Assembly: GCA_018340375.1 (NCBI GenBank)
Contig: JAFFJZ010000006.1
Span: 29,208,001-29,272,000, forward strand
Length of the DNA stretch: 64,000 nucleotides
Direction: 5' to 3'
Origin: Gonatopus flavifemur
Taxonomy: Eukaryota > Arthropoda > Insecta > Hymenoptera > Dryinidae
Each line of letters starts with the position of its first letter. Positions within the stretch are counted from its first letter, which is position 1. Of this stretch, positions 1 to 13,437 are shown one piece after another. Below the pieces are notes generated by a model. The model ran no database searches, was not told where the DNA came from, and saw only the letters and a list, made by a program, of their open reading frames with translations. Made by a program: the position numbers and the translations under genes.

Positions 1-2090
1 CAATGTTCAAAGACGTTAGCGTTATCCGAGGCCAATACATCTATCGCTGGCAAGGAAATAACATACAACAACCTTTCACAAAGCTTTCAACGTAGCGCGA
101 TGATCGAATGAAATCGCATGAAATCGTTATCTCGCAGATATCTATCCGTTCTGTTTTGGACTGTTTTCTGTTTGGAACTATCTCGAAACCATGTCGAATA
201 ACAATTTTTCACCACTCGTCATCTCACATTTGAATACCTTGATACCTTGGGTATCATTTCATTCCTTATTCCTCTTTCTCTTCTTTTGCTCCTTTTTTTT
301 ATGCCTCGTCCTTTTTTCTTTGCTCTCACAATCACGTGACCGGTTTGACGAGAAAAAGAGGGGGTGGAATACGTAACGACCGATCGTCGTCGCCGACGAT
401 ATTGCGAAATCGAAAATCACCTCAGGTCTTGGCCATCTTCTTTAGCCCCAGAGCCACTCTTCGCCTTTATAATAACCATACTTTTCGATTCGTTAAGCCC
501 CTTCGTTACAGTCCAGGTTTTAAAAGGCCCATCGGCGCGCCACCATCACGTCAGAAGCTAGTTATCTTTTGGCGCGAAATATCCTCGCCGATTCTCCTCC
601 TCCTTCCCCTCGTTTCTCATCTCATTTCTCTTCCCCCGCCGGTGGGAAGATCGACGATCGGCTACGGTCTCGAGCGGACTCACTCACTCATTCGATCGAT
701 CGATAATTTTTGGCCATTTCGGTCACCGAGAAATCGAGATCAACTTTATGGGGGTACTTTTATTCTCTTCAGACGAATATACCGTTCGTTTGTAATAAGT
801 TACTCATCTTTTATTCATTCGTTCATTTATCTATTTATTCACGGGTCAAGTTCAGGCTTTACGTTGCACATTCAAATTTGTATTCCTCCCTTGAAATGAA
901 TCGCAAAGAAACTAAAAAATCATGAAGTTTGAATTATGGGATTGAAGATGCAAGATGCATTTCAGGCTGTTTGTTGTGGAAAGAGAGAAGGTTGAGGAAT
1001 TCTCTCAATTAATGTCTTTGATATGATCTTTCAAATTAATCGATCTTGTGTTTTATCCTATTTATGCATTCTTATCTCATAATCCTACCGATCCATCGGA
1101 AAACAGACATTAGAAGATCAGTGACATCTAAATAAACTCTAAAATAAAAATTCATTTATTTTCTCGTCCATAATAACTCAACCACAAGACAAAGAAAACA
1201 ATTCATTTGTTACATCTGTTCAGCCAAGATAAATACACCCCACAATTCCGACGTTTCAAATGAATTCTTTCACCTTCGTATAATATATTCAACCTCTATC
1301 ATAATCTCAATCGCTCATTATAAACCGAATACTTTCACGTGACACTTGAGAGACCGGACCGTAATCTGGCAGATCTCTGATAAAAAAAAAACACCAACGG
1401 AAAGTCCCATTAGCATCAAGGATAAACGTTTCAATTTATAAGTTTTACCCTATCTTTAACTCTTTGTAATTGAATTGATCTGTCCGGTATCTCTCTTTGC
1501 ATTAAAATGTAATACGAAATTGCCGATGATAGAAATAAAACATTCGAACGGTAATGCGTTTCATATTCATCGATGAAATTAAGAATAAACTCGGGGAGTT
1601 TGATAAATGAAATGAACATTCACCAGGAGCATTTGATTTTTTCATCTGTTATCTCGTTCGATTTCAACATTGTATGGAAAAACAAACATAGCGGTAATCA
1701 CCATAGGTGGCGTAGATACATTTGTTTGAAGACATTCCGCATATACCAACTATGCTTGCAATAATCATGCGAACCTAAATATTTTCGCAATCATCTTCGT
1801 CGGTTTACGTTTCTCTTAGCGTATAATCATCGCGTACTATGATCGCTTATGTTATAACATTGTAATCACGAATCCGATACTTTAGTTAATGAAAATATTT
1901 TCTCATGATACAAGATACTGTTTTAGAATTTCGGAAATATTATGGGATACGTTATTTCTAAAGAACGAACGAGCGTGTTTTTGGACGTGAAGAAGGGAAA
2001 AAAGATAAACTTACGGATCACGTGATTCCACGGAATCATGAAAATTCTTGTCAAAAAAATAAACAATGTAATTCTGGAATCAACATTTTG
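1..2090. other. No gene recognised; CpG-containing segment inside
   Basis: I see no recognisable exon, RNA gene or complete repeat here. The part from about 340 to 680 is richer in CG dinucleotides than its surroundings and includes a GGCGCGCC-like word near 533-541 and a pyrimidine-rich tract at about 590-640. It could be a regulatory segment, but nothing fixes a promoter or strand. Open frames of up to 187 codons overlap in several frames with low-complexity, isoleucine/serine/arginine-rich translations and look like chance frames. Confidence 0.5.
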
Positions 2091-2139
2091 AAACCAAAAC
2101 TCAGGGACTGATATTATTCCTAAAAAGAAACTTGTTCTT

Positions 2140-2435
2140 GTTTCCGGTATTTCAAAGTGTAATGTGATCGAAGGGCTCAGCGATTCTATACTTTCCAAAT
2201 TTAAAACACTAGAATTCCACTGATTAAAGCGAAAAGTCGACCACTGTGAATCAGTGCCACAACATACAGTGCACAATCGTTGAATATCAACTGATCTTTT
2301 CAGTGAAATTTCATTGATTCGAGTAGCCAGGGACACTTCCAATTGCATAAACAAGGACTATTCACTGGTTCTATCCACGGTTGATTATTGACTACAGAAA
2401 TAGTCAGATTTCACTGATGAATTTTTAGCTCTAAC
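2140..2435. repeat. Degenerate palindrome-rich repeat (CACTGA/TCAGTG words)
   Basis: The interval has repeated words related to TTCAGTGAAATTTCA in both orientations, for example near 2222, 2245, 2300, 2355 and 2412. This resembles the internal organisation of the better preserved TIR elements further right, but I could not find a convincing pair of termini. It is probably an old copy of such an element. A 143-codon minus-strand frame overlapping it is treated as chance. Confidence 0.3.
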
Positions 2436-2655
2436 GCGGGCCTTGAAAAATATAATTTGATCGATGGACATTTATGCAGATTTAGAACTGCAGGGACCAT
2501 TGCATGTAAATTTACATAAACTTGAATATTCTCACGCTGACATGATATAAAGATGTGATCTTTTTAGCTGGTTTTTTTCTTTCAAGCTGAAAATTGCCGG
2601 AGATGCTGATCTGCTCATTTACTCTTCCAAAACAAAAAACAAAGTAAACGAAGAA

Positions 2656-2880
2656 CACGGAAAAAATAATTTAGCTGCAGCAGCTAAGTAGCTAGGACGG
2701 ACACGGACGGCCATTAAATTAACTCCTGCAGCTAAATTTTAGCTGTTACAGCAAAAAAATTCGCATTTGTAGTTAATTTATTTGCGGTAACAGCTGAAAT
2801 TTAGCTGCAGGAGCTGATTTAATGGCCGTCCGTGTCCGTCCTAGCTACTTAGCTGCTGCAGCTGAAGTATTTTTTCCGTG
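2656..2880. mobile_element. Foldback MITE, CACGG termini, about 65-bp arms
   Basis: This is a 225-bp non-coding element that is nearly one long hairpin. The left arm starts CACGGAAAAAAT and the right arm, read in reverse complement, starts the same way. Both continue through GCAGCAGCTAAGTAGCTAGG and GGACACGGACGGCCATTAAAT with only a few mismatches. The centre holds further degenerate TTAGCTG/CAGCTAA words. No transposase frame is present, so mobility would depend on an enzyme supplied elsewhere. No clean target duplication is visible. Confidence 0.8.
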
Positions 2881-3073
2881 AAATATTCAACAGTTTTCAT
2901 CTTCTTATAAATCGCTACACAATCAGAAAAAAAAGTAATCTGTAAATGAGAGGAGAAAAATCCTTGTTTTCTTCTTCAATTGAGAATATCCTTCTACGAT
3001 TTTGAACAGATGAAAATGCTTTCACCACCAAGACTCATCCTCTTGAATTGAAAAGAATACTTTTGATACCCTA

Positions 3074-3204
3074 CACGGAAAAAAAGGAATAGTTGCAGCA
3101 GCTACTTAAATAGTTGCTGCATCTACTTGTCCTGACTATTAAGTCTACTACTTGAGTCGACTACTTGAGTAGCTGCTGCAACCCCGTATTCCTTTCTCTC
3201 CGTG
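3074..3204. mobile_element. Small TIR element, TA-flanked, CACGGA ends
   Basis: This 131-bp element has inverted ends: CACGGAAAAAAAGGAATA on the left and the complement of CACGGAGAGAAAGGAATAC on the right. A TA lies immediately outside both ends (3072-3073 and 3205-3206), as expected for a TA target duplication, though the TA could also be part of the TIR. The interior is built from GTAGCTGCTGC/GCAGCAGCTAC words alternating with ACTTGAGT-like words. It is non-autonomous. It shares its end sequence with the element at 2656 and a few internal words with the degenerate segment near 21.1 kb. Confidence 0.75.
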
Positions 3205-3206
3205 TA

Positions 3207-4807
3207 TATTAGAGGAGAAGTGGTGTATCGATTCTATCATTCCGATAAAAGAACAATCCAAAAATTTGCCTATTTCATTTCATTCTGGAGTGACTCGAAC
3301 CGTCAATAGAAAATGATGATTATTCTTGACGGAAGAACAGCATTTCCCACGCAAAAGAGAAATATAGGTATACAATTTCCAGTCTTGGTTTCTGATATAT
3401 AATTGTGAAGAAACTGTCTCTGATATATGCAAATGAAGAAGAACACATTACTGCAAAGGATCTTTGAGAATAATGGTTTATGCCCGTCATTTCATCCGAG
3501 TTACGTAAGGATAAGAGACACACATTGAACGAGCCCCATACTTTCCCCCTTCTCTCCAGGATCCAGGATAGGATATATCTTTTATCGGTTGGACATAAAT
3601 ATTTTACGACCTCGGAACTCCCTCGACCATTAGAGACCGTACACGCGCGAACGTCTGGTATGAGGAGCATCTGAGAATTGATATTTCTTTATTTTATTCA
3701 ATTTTATTCACGCACCACACGTACATTTCATGGAATTTTATGGGACAAAAACATGACGTGAAATTGAGTGTTGTGAGATAAATCCCGTAACTGTGTTTAC
3801 AATTTCACGGTACGCGGTGTAATTATACACACTACACAAAACATTCTTTATTAACTCACCGTCGCATGTGATAATTACCGTTGGATATATTTTATTCGAG
3901 ATCCCCGGCTCTCTTATAGTTCCAAATGAAATGTTTGATAAAGCATTTGATTTTGAATTTTATTTGCTTTTCGATCATCGATAATGGCTTCATTATCTAT
4001 CATTATATCGTTTATCAGGGTGTGTCGATAGGCTTCGAGAAATGAAATAGAAATGATTATTACAAAGCGAAAGCTCGTTTATGGTGATATTTTGAAATCC
4101 TATCAAGCCAATGTGCAATGATTGTGAGTCACGTTGTGTCTGTATGGAAAGGAATAAAAAAAAAAAAAGGAACATTATTATTGACACGGATGTAAATGCT
4201 GGTACGTCGATATCAACGCATATATAAATGTGAAGGCAGACCTAAAAAGGATCAAAGCGGTATCGTGTTTTTTCCTTCCTTGAGAGATCATAATAATCAC
4301 AACTCTGAAATGAGATGAACGATGCATAAGTGATGAGTGTACAGTCGTAAATTGTAAGAGTGATTATAGCGTCGTTGGTAAGTAGATTATATTTTACTAC
4401 GATGCTTTTTGCGGAGAGTTTATGAGGGAGAATATCATTTGTGTTTTTCAACATTGAATGAGTCAATTTGATTGCTGAATTGGAAATATTCATTCAATTG
4501 AATCATGTTTCGAAACAAGAGTCGAATAAGAGTCTTAAACAAGGTCCCTGGATTCATGTGGTTCCAACATCCAATAGGGTGGATTTCGGATTTCAACTAC
4601 GTTTTGCGAATTAACCCCGAAAAATATCCGGACGAGGGCTTGATCTTGGAATAGGTATCCATCGCTGGTTTTTCGAATTCAGACTATTTTGTAAAATCAG
4701 CTGATAGTAAATCCGGATAGGAGAACTATAGTAGTCCTTGGACTTATTCACGTTAACGCTCAAGAAGTGTTTATAGTCTATCCGGGTTTCAACTAAAGTT
4801 CACGAGA
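3207..4807. other. No gene recognised
   Basis: No supported exon or RNA gene is seen. The open frames here (up to 116 codons, minus strand) have no recognisable motif and are crossed by equally long frames on the other strand. The end of the interval (about 4545-4800) contains words such as GGATTTCGG and ATCCGG in both orientations and may be a worn repeat adjoining the element that starts at 4808. Confidence 0.5.
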
Positions 4808-5678
4808 TCCCATACAGGGTTCATCAATTGGCCCAATAATGGCACGTTACTGGACCACAAACGGCGTTCTTCGCCCGTTAATGGCTCATCAATGGTCAAT
4901 CGCTGGATGATAACGTGGATCCAATAATGGCAATAAATAATGGGCCATGTATAAAATTATTGATTAGCCCAATAATGGGGCTGAATGATCTCGATTTATG
5001 GCCAGAAATTTCGGGATAATGTTCGAATGTCAGCCATCAATGGTAAATTACTGGGGCATAATAATAATGAAATCCAATAGTGATATGATTGCGTTCCAGA
5101 ATAATCGGTTCAGTATTAGTTCAAATGAGTGTTTTTGTTTTAGGGAAATTTGTTATTCCAGTTTTCACAAGATCAGGAATGGATGTTTTTTGCTTCTAAA
5201 TAGATTTGCATGCCCGATATTTCCACAATCTCAAATGTGAAATTATACGAGTCAAAAGCACTCTCGATAAATCAGTTGAATTCAGTTGCTTATTCTTTCA
5301 AATTTTTTGTCATTTCCATGAGAAAGTAATTGATTATCTGTATAAATGAGAATTCATTTGGATCATGTGAAACGTATTTGATGGATGTGAATTATTTATT
5401 CAGCGTGATAGAAATAAGGCCAAAAAAACGAATACAATACATTCAACTTTGAAATCCATTTCACTTAGTAATAGACCATATTTCAGCCAGTAACGGGGAA
5501 TCAATTGTTGGCCGTTTACCATAGCCGTACATCGTTTTCATTGCTGGCCTTTTTTATCAGCCAGTGGTGGGCCACAATTGTGTCAATGATGTGAATCCAT
5601 TGTTGGCCATTTAATGGTAACCATACAGGGGCCTATTATTGGCTGTGTGTTTACATTATCGGGGTTTCCTGTATGGGA
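4808..5678. mobile_element. TIR element with TCCCATACAGG ends
   Basis: The interval is bounded by the 11-bp inverted ends TCCCATACAGG (4808-4818) and CCTGTATGGGA (5668-5678). Inside both ends are many degenerate words of the type TTGGCCCAATAATGGCC and its complement, dense at about 4830-5050 and 5480-5650, with a less repetitive centre. No transposase frame is visible. It follows the same plan as the other elements in this window: inverted termini enclosing repeated copies of one palindromic word. A clear target-site duplication was not found. Confidence 0.6.
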
Positions 5679-6730
5679 TTTTTAATCCCAAGTCCCTACA
5701 CAGTAGAAAATTTTGTATAAGAAACGGCGCACTCAAAAATCAGATAGAAACCACCTAATGATTCATGACAACAAACACATCGTCAATACGATAATTTGAA
5801 TTCGTTACAAAATTATTTGCTTTCTATGAAAATGAATGTCATTTTGGAAAAAAAACACACATCAACGTCGGACCATTGAATCCAAATTGATATTTTAGTG
5901 ACTTGGAACGGATGATCCACGATCCTTCTGTGAAGTTCCGGATACTTCTCTTCAATCACTTCTATCTTAGTCTCGAGATTCATAATTATCTATCTTGCTC
6001 AGCCAACTTTCAACGTTTAAGGATAGTCGATTACTTACGTTAAGCGACTTCTACTAATTAACACTCTGCAATTAGTTGGCGCCTACAAAGAACACTTCCT
6101 GATCTGTAGACATTTTATACCAAGTCATTTCGAGTGTCACCTTCGGTTATGCAATTTCACTCGATGAGATTCATTTTACTTCTAATTCCCGATGAATCTT
6201 TCAACGTATCGAATTTTCAAAACTTTTCACTCGTCATCGATAATTATCTAATAATACATTGAGAAGTATACTCGTCACTTCGTCCGATCGCAATTTTTCA
6301 TTCCATCGATGTTATCGAGGTCCAATAGAATGATTACAACCAATTTTCGATGAACAACTCTGACCGAATGCCGAAGCAAACGAGGCGTGGTAATGAATTT
6401 GTTGTGGTACCAATAAAACTTCTTGTATCCCTCGACCGTTAAGGCGGTATATCAAATAATTTATAATAATCTCATCTAACATCTTCTACGATTCATCGAT
6501 ATCATAAATCCATCCATAGAGTTTCCTTAAAAGCATCAATGATTGATAAAATCATAAAACATTTCAATCCGACCTCAACGAAATTCTCTTGTTTTCCCCA
6601 TATATGCGAAAAGCAATTATTTCCAAGTACAATGTTGAGAACTTGAGCATTCACCTTGACAAGTACCAACAACAACGAAAGAACACAAGCTGTAAATTAA
6701 TTTTATTACCTTCCCAAAGCTTCGAATGCA

Positions 6731-6757
6731 TTATATATATATATATATATATATATT
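6731..6757. repeat. AT dinucleotide microsatellite
   Basis: An uninterrupted run of AT dinucleotides spans roughly 26 bases. It is a simple repeat, likely polymorphic. Confidence 0.95.
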
Positions 6758-8066
6758 CTCCCTTGTCTCTTCAATGCACAAAATTGCGCAATCGATTACC
6801 AGATTTCACTTGAATAAAAACCTCTATAAAACACAACGATTATACCTACGCACACAATTTCGTTGAAATGTGACCATTAACGCACTCCACGCTCTCTCAC
6901 GCGATATAATACGCCTGCTGTGTGTTACTTGCTTGTTACTTGCTTCTGTTGCCCGGCATACCTAGGGCATTAGCTACATGCAGCGTTGTGAAACCACGTT
7001 TATTACTAAATCGAAATCACTTTCAGATTAAAGTATTTACCCAGAGTTGTAAATAGTTTCATTTCAGATGTAATTGGTTGAAGTGTCAACCGCTGATGGG
7101 GGGTGGGGAGGGTGAAGTAGAGAACGAAACAATGAAGAAGTTGGATTCTTCTATCAGACACGATCACTTTTCCCTCGTTTATCCCTCCTAGCTCCTGTCC
7201 TTTCCACTTTACCCCTTTATTTTTCCCCCGCCGCGACAACCGTACTGTATTGCAATTCACGACTCACCATAAATCAACCTCCAGAATCTTACGATCGTTA
7301 CCAGTGGATAATAACGCACGCCCTCTGGACGTAATTTCACGCAAGAGATTGAAACTTCGTACCTCAGACTGTGGTTTATAAAATTCATTATTGTTGTTGC
7401 TGTTGTCTTCTTTCTTTCTTCCCTCCGCTTTCGCAACGTTCTTCGCTATTTACAATTTTTTAATTGAGATTAAATACGGTCGTTGGTAAAAGTATGAAGT
7501 ACCCGTTGGTAAACGTATTAAAGTTTTATTGTTCGAAGTGGTCAACGGGATTTTTGTACGTGTATTCGAGAAGAGGTACTCGATTCTTGTTATCAAACGC
7601 AAGAAACAAAAAGGAAGAAGGAGAAGAAGACGAAGGAGAAGTAGGAGAAGAAAAAGAAAAACGAAAGCCAAGTACAGCTGGGAAGATCGAACACGAACAA
7701 CTGGCTGTATGGCGGGTGTGGAAATATATTACGAGCGGAGGTCGTTTCCCATGGTTTCCTCGCTGGTTCACAGCTGTGTTTACGTGAGGCTATGCTACGA
7801 CGTACAAGTTTTTCCCTAAGGCTTGCTATGTACCAGTGTCAGGCGCTGTTAATTCGCGGCATAATTACAAAAGAAGAAAATCAAGTTCATTAAGATCACC
7901 GGCGAAGACGCGAGGGACAATGTTAAACCGTCCTCGCGTATTATAAGACATACAGTATTCAGAATAATGACGTCACATGATACACGTGTGCAAAAGAGGA
8001 AAAGAAGAAGAAGAGGAAGAATAGAAGTGGCAAAGGATATAACTTTTACGTATATATAGGACACAA

Positions 8067-8107
8067 GTTGTCGTTGTCGTTGTCGTTGTCGTCGTTGTTG
8101 TTGTTGA
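8067..8107. repeat. TTG/TCG trinucleotide microsatellite
   Basis: Alternating GTT and GTC triplets extend for about 40 bases. They give a run of glutamine/arginine codons on the minus strand that explains a spurious frame there. Confidence 0.9.
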
Positions 8108-10709
8108 AGGAACGAAAACGGGACATTATGATTCAATTATTTTCTCCCAACAGAATATAGTGTGCTCCTTGATGAGAGATATGAGAAATTAAGAGGAATT
8201 AAAAACCGTCAAGAGGTATTCCCAATGAACCTTTTGGATTCTTCGAACGAGAATATTGCCATGAAAACATTAGTGAATCGTTAAATCAAAGATATAAATG
8301 CTACAGAAGACATATTTGTACCACAATGAACTTTCGATCGTCCAGAAGAAGGAACAAAAAATCTCCCGAGTGAGCATTATAGCGTAACGAAAATCAATCA
8401 CTCAGCATGCGATACGATTATCTTCCCCGTCAAAAAAACTTCGGATGTTGGAATTATACAAACGATTGTCTTAGAAATCGATCGATCCGCAAAACAAACC
8501 ATCGAGAGACTTTTCACGAAGGAAGTTTAATTATCGCGATGATTTCTCGACGCATCGCATCGCATCGTGATTATAACGAGAAGAAGGAAGAGAGAAAGGA
8601 AGAAAGAAACAAAGAGAATGACGAAAAAAAACAATATAAATGGAAGAATTCCACGCATTGTTCCATCTCCCGATTCCGTATGTCCCATCGTCCACAGCGG
8701 TTTCCCCGTAGTGGCAAAGAAAAGCCACGAAGAATCGATTCCGTGGAACGGATCGGTTTCGAGAGATCGATGCGCGGTCCCGGGGATCGTTGTTCCTATA
8801 CAGAAACACAACTCGTAGTCGTAAGATGTATAGTTGAGAGAATGAGTGAAGTCAAACACAAGGTTTACAGAGTAAACACAATTCGATGCACGTAGAGCGC
8901 TTTACGAGCCGAGGAACTCTTTTTCGCATACTTACCGCATAACGTTCACGATTTCTCTCTTTACCTCTTTTTCTTGGTTTTGCGTAGTCGCTCCAATCTG
9001 TGTGTATAGGTGTGTACAGATTTCGTATGAGTTAAGTGTGTGAGCGTATGTTTATAAATCTATTTGTATTTGATAATGTCGTGGAAATTTCAACTAGCGT
9101 ATCTACTCTTATTTCTTCATCTGTTGCAACTGAATTAATGTTTCAGGGTATTTCGATTCATCTAATGCATGATCTATGTACAATTTGTGAAGTTGATTCA
9201 ATTCCCAAATCCAAGTACACCCAGGCTCGTAATACAGAGACTGACAATCGTGCCATGATTGGCGTTAAGCTTGATACGCCAAGTCTTGTTAGCCTGGCCT
9301 TGGCCGATGCGTGGCTCATCATAGCTATTTTGCTGTGTTGAATTTCCTGCACATGATACGCTAACGCACAACCCAATTCTGCACTTACGCATCAGTTTTT
9401 CTTCCAAATATTCATGATTCTGTGCAAAAATGTGCGTGGAATTAAAATAGGCGGAAAATAAAACAAATGTAACGAGCACGAAACCTTGGCATCGAGTGTT
9501 GGACCAGTATCCGAACTAAGAGTTACACTTTTCGATCCTCGGCCTCCGACGATGATTTCAATCACATTCTAGATGTGACGATTGAAGACTTGACATCGCA
9601 AACGCTAAATAAAAATCAGCTCCATCAATCTCAATCATCCATAACTGTTTTCTTGGATTTTGAAAATGTCCATTAAGGCACAAGAAAATCACGAAGAGAA
9701 TTCTAATAAAAGGTATAATAGTAAATTTCCTCTCCGCTTACATCATTCTTCATGAATCGCATAACCATTAAATACTTCTTCATCTTTCTTTCTACCATTA
9801 GCCAGATGATTCTGGTTGTTTTGTTACAAAGACTCACCTGTTACTAAGAAACCTCTGTGAGACGAGTTGGCTATCGAGATCCGGTACACGCCCGAAGGAT
9901 GAGAAAACGATCGATGGATGGTAACAGCAATAACAATCCAAAAGCACCATCAACAACAACTTATAGAGTACAATGTAATGCCGTTATTGTACTTAAAATA
10001 CATGTTATAACATTCGGAAGAAATTTTCAACGTTCAAATGTTGAATGTTTCAGAATTGCGTTTTGTATTTTTTTGTTACTGTTAATATACCTTACTGTAT
10101 GCTGTACTGTGACAAATGATGTTGAAGTTTCCTTGAGATTCACGAGGAAAAAAATATACTAACCAACCCTGTTTGACGTTAGAGAAATTCGTTGCAATAA
10201 TGGTCGACGAATGACGAGTGGTCGTTGCCTTTGGCAACGTCATTAAGTCCTCATCCGTCATCTCCACCTGTCTTGTCGTCTCATATCACATTGCAAATTT
10301 TAAATCGCGCACAAATATAATATTGAATGTTTGTGGAACGTGTAGGACAAGCTTTATAATCCTTCATTGAACGACCTATCTCCGGTTCTTCTTCTCGTCG
10401 TCCGAATTTAGATGAAGAATTATGTCAGGGAAATTTATCACAAAGCTTGGAAAGATAAAATTGTATAGCATTGAATGTAGTACGATTTTCTAAATTCGAA
10501 GCGAAGGAATGTGATACCTGTTCTTCCAGGAAATTTGTAGCTTTAAATTTGTAGGATTTCGCACGTTAGGTTCTAAACTTTCTCAAACAGGGTGCTTGAA
10601 ATGAACGTTTAACCTTAGTCCAGGTGAGTTTGTGTGATTCTTTTGCAAACTTCTTTGTCATGCACTGTAAAGAAAATGGTGCGAGAATTAAGACCCTACA
10701 GATTCTATA

Positions 10710-10985
10710 CACGGAAAATATCAGTGATTCAAATTTTCGTTGACTGGTTTGTCACTTTTGGACGGAGCACACTTTGGAGAAGAATTCGTACACTGGAATA
10801 TAATAATTTGTTGACTCTTCCCATTATTTCAATGATAAAAATAAGAAGTGGATTCCATTGTTCGAATAGTGAACACAGTTATAAAGAAGTATTAAAATCC
10901 AGTATACGAATTCTTTTCAAATTTGTGCTCCGTCCAAAATTCGCATACTAGTCAACGAAAATTTGGACTACTTTTTTTCTCCGTG
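10710..10985. mobile_element. TA-flanked foldback MITE, about 90-bp arms
   Basis: This 276-bp element begins CACGGAAAATATCAG, ends in the complement of CACGGAGAAAAAAAG, and has TA on both outer sides (10708-10709 and 10986-10987). The arms pair over about 90 bases, including CAAATTTTCGTTGACT, TTTTGGACGGAGCACA and AGAATTCGTA, with scattered mismatches. The middle carries no protein motif. The terminal sequence is the same as in the 3074 and 42117 elements, while the body is unrelated to theirs. Confidence 0.85.
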
Positions 10986-10987
10986 TA

Positions 10988-13001
10988 GCAGTCAACCCTT
11001 CAATCCGCCCAGTATCATTCCAACCGGTGTTGAATTAGCTGATAAGTTCCAGCTACAAGGCGAAATCTTTGCACCTCGTTACTAGGCTAATTATGATTTC
11101 CATCTGTCTTCGGTAGAAAGAGCTACGTAATTTCCTGATTATGTGGTGTGAAGTATTGCAGAGTGTAATGCCAGGTAATATTTTTGATAGAGAGAGGCAA
11201 AGAGTATTCGGAGAGCAGACTTTGTCAAGATATAATTACATTATACATATACAACGAATGATTCTATAAGTCATGAACAACAAAAAATCTAAATATACAA
11301 CTCAAAACCTAATCTTGTTTTGAATTTATGCACATTCTCCATTTAGAAACTGTCACCGATGAAACTATTATCCAAAGTCAATCGAATTTGATGAAATAAT
11401 AACTTTTAAAATATCAATATCATCGTGCAATACTGGAACGATGAGTTAAATTAAATAGAAGGATCAAAATCATACCCGTCCTCGAACAACTCACCACACG
11501 CACAATACACATTTTCATGCCAATCAATTGCGTTCAATGATTGGAATGAAATTTGTTGGTCGTGTATCACGGATCCTCTTTCCCCTTCGATCGATCTGTG
11601 AGGTACGATCGGTCAAAACCTCTCTCTCAAAGGAGTTTTACATCGTACATCGAGTTGGTTTTATCGAGAGGGCACACGAAGAGGATGAAAGATCAAGACG
11701 GAGTTTACTTCGGATACAACAATGCGCTTAATGAAGGCCCGCCTGGCTTATTACCGGTATGCAGAGAAGTACACCTTCCCAAGACCCAAATCTCCCAACT
11801 TTTCCTGTACTCCTCTGCTTACTTCTTGAAACTCATTGTTCAATTTTTAAGGATCATAAACTCTCTTCCTACATAACTCGAGAGAAGAAAACTCCCCGGG
11901 TTCGTTGGTCTCTGATTCATTTATCTGCTCGATACACGTATACACGTCCGTAGAAAAATTCACAACCAGTTGTGGAGAGGAAAAGCATCAGAATTCACCG
12001 AACAATTACTCCTTGTCTCATGTTTTACTTCTACTATTTACTCATTATCTTTTTCATCTTTTCATGAGCAAACAAGTAGCACATCGGCAGCGCTGGTGAC
12101 GAAAGACACAGATAAGCAAACGTCCAATGTAAACAACCGAAATAAACGTCTTGTAGTTAAAATTATATACGTTAACGACAACGAGGTTCAGTGTAACAGT
12201 TCACTTGTTCTTCCTCTCTTTCTGAGATATTCGAAGTGGAGCAAATTTCTGTGAGTGAACCCTGCGGAACACTGAATTCAATCGGCGCTTTCGGTCAGTT
12301 ATGTTGTGCGGATAAATCGGCAGGTACCATTGATCATGATAATGATGACGATGATAATGATAAAAATAATTGCACACCTTATATCACATTTACTCAACAT
12401 TATTATTAACAATGGCCCGATTCAATTAACGAGAATACGATAGAGGAGAAAAGGAAACAATCAATTTCATTGTGGAAGAAAGAAAATTATTAACAAATAA
12501 TTAATATTCTCACCCCATCGATGCAGAGTGGGGGGAGGCATGGATATGATTGCAGCACACTGATTGAGCTGCGGCATTCTCTAAAAAAATTCGCTGACTC
12601 CTCGTGGTTCATTATTTCAAGACAGGGTCGTGTAAAACACCGCACCCCCTTTCTCTCACCCAGAAATTAAACGGCCCGCCTCCGGGTCTTCACTCTTTTT
12701 CCTTTTCTTTTCTTTCCTTCTTCTTCTTTCTCTTCTCTTCTTCCTACTATTACCTGCTGCTCTTGTTTTCCGCATTTCGACTCGCAAAAAGTTGATTGCG
12801 CGCGCCTATAAGTATACACGTACGTATCTACTTACGTATGAATATACGGCATATAAGAGCAACGAAAATCAACAACACGAATTCGTTCGAGTATTTCCTT
12901 TTGGGTAAAACCAGATACGAAAAACTGGCAGTATTATGAAGAAAGTAAAAAGAAGACAGAAGTATGGCTACTACTACTACTACTACTACTACTACTGCTG
13001 T

Positions 13002-13033
<32 letters not shown>

Positions 13034-13293
13034 TTGCTACTACTACCACTGCTAATGTTACGAAGAAACGTCGCGTGACCGCCAGGAAATTGTCGGCAGT
13101 TTAATGTCCTATACGAAGACGACATGATTATACGCGATGTATTTGAATAGATATATATTTTTAGTCTGACGCGAACGTGAACGATTAATCAATTAACATT
13201 GACGTGATAGAACAGATTGATTTCGTAATGGATTGTATCTGGTGTTTTTTTTGTTTTTTGGAAGTTAATTGTAGGAAATTGACTTGAATTGAT
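10988..13293. other. No gene recognised; CTG/CTA tract
   Basis: There is no supported gene. A pyrimidine-rich tract lies at about 12700-12770 and a long trinucleotide array at 12967-13053. The frames read through these are poly-Ser/Ala/Val artefacts. Confidence 0.5.
12967..13053. repeat. Compound CTA/CTG trinucleotide array
   Basis: About 87 bases of CTA triplets pass into CTG/TTG triplets and back to CTA/CCA. It is the longest trinucleotide tract in the window. In the minus strand it reads as Ala/Val or Ser homopolymers with no flanking coding signal. Confidence 0.95.
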
Positions 13294-13437
13294 CCCGAGT
13301 AGAAATGCTCTAGTTATTGACGAGTTTTGTTAACGCTCAAATAGTCAGATACTAGACACTGGCAAGCGCTGCACCAGAACCCTACGAGGCACTTGCAAAA
13401 CTTGTCGTCAATCACTACAGCAGCATTTCTACTAGGG
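13294..13437. mobile_element. Small TIR element, CCCGAGTAGAAAT ends
   Basis: This 144-bp element has inverted ends CCCGAGTAGAAATGCTCTAG and, from the right, CCCTAGTAGAAATGCTGCTG. The match continues into ATTGACGA and AAGTTTTG. It contains no coding frame. The same terminal motif recurs near 17380, at 17466-17799 and at 50336-50800, so it defines a dispersed family distinct from the CAC(G/T)G-ended elements. Confidence 0.75.

Larger units (their letters stand above)
5679..10709. other. No gene recognised; microsatellites only
   Basis: I see no supported gene in this 5 kb. It contains an AT microsatellite (6731-6757), a purine-rich GAAGAAG-type tract at about 7601-7665, a GTT/CGT tract (8067-8107) and a consensus CRE-like octamer TGACGTCA at about 7969. 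Overlapping frames of 80-162 codons arise from these low-complexity tracts (Arg/Lys/Glu-rich in one frame, Ser/Leu/Phe-rich in the complement) and are not credible exons. Confidence 0.5.

Noticed and set aside
336..899. 187-codon plus-strand frame
   Set aside because: Overlaps three other long frames, is low in typical domain features and spans a pyrimidine-rich tract; no signal, domain or splice context.
1923..2354. 143-codon minus-strand frame
   Set aside because: Lies over a degenerate palindromic repeat and has no recognisable motif.
7464..7819. Overlapping Lys/Arg/Glu-rich and Ser/Phe-rich frames
   Set aside because: Products of a purine-rich low-complexity tract read in different frames.
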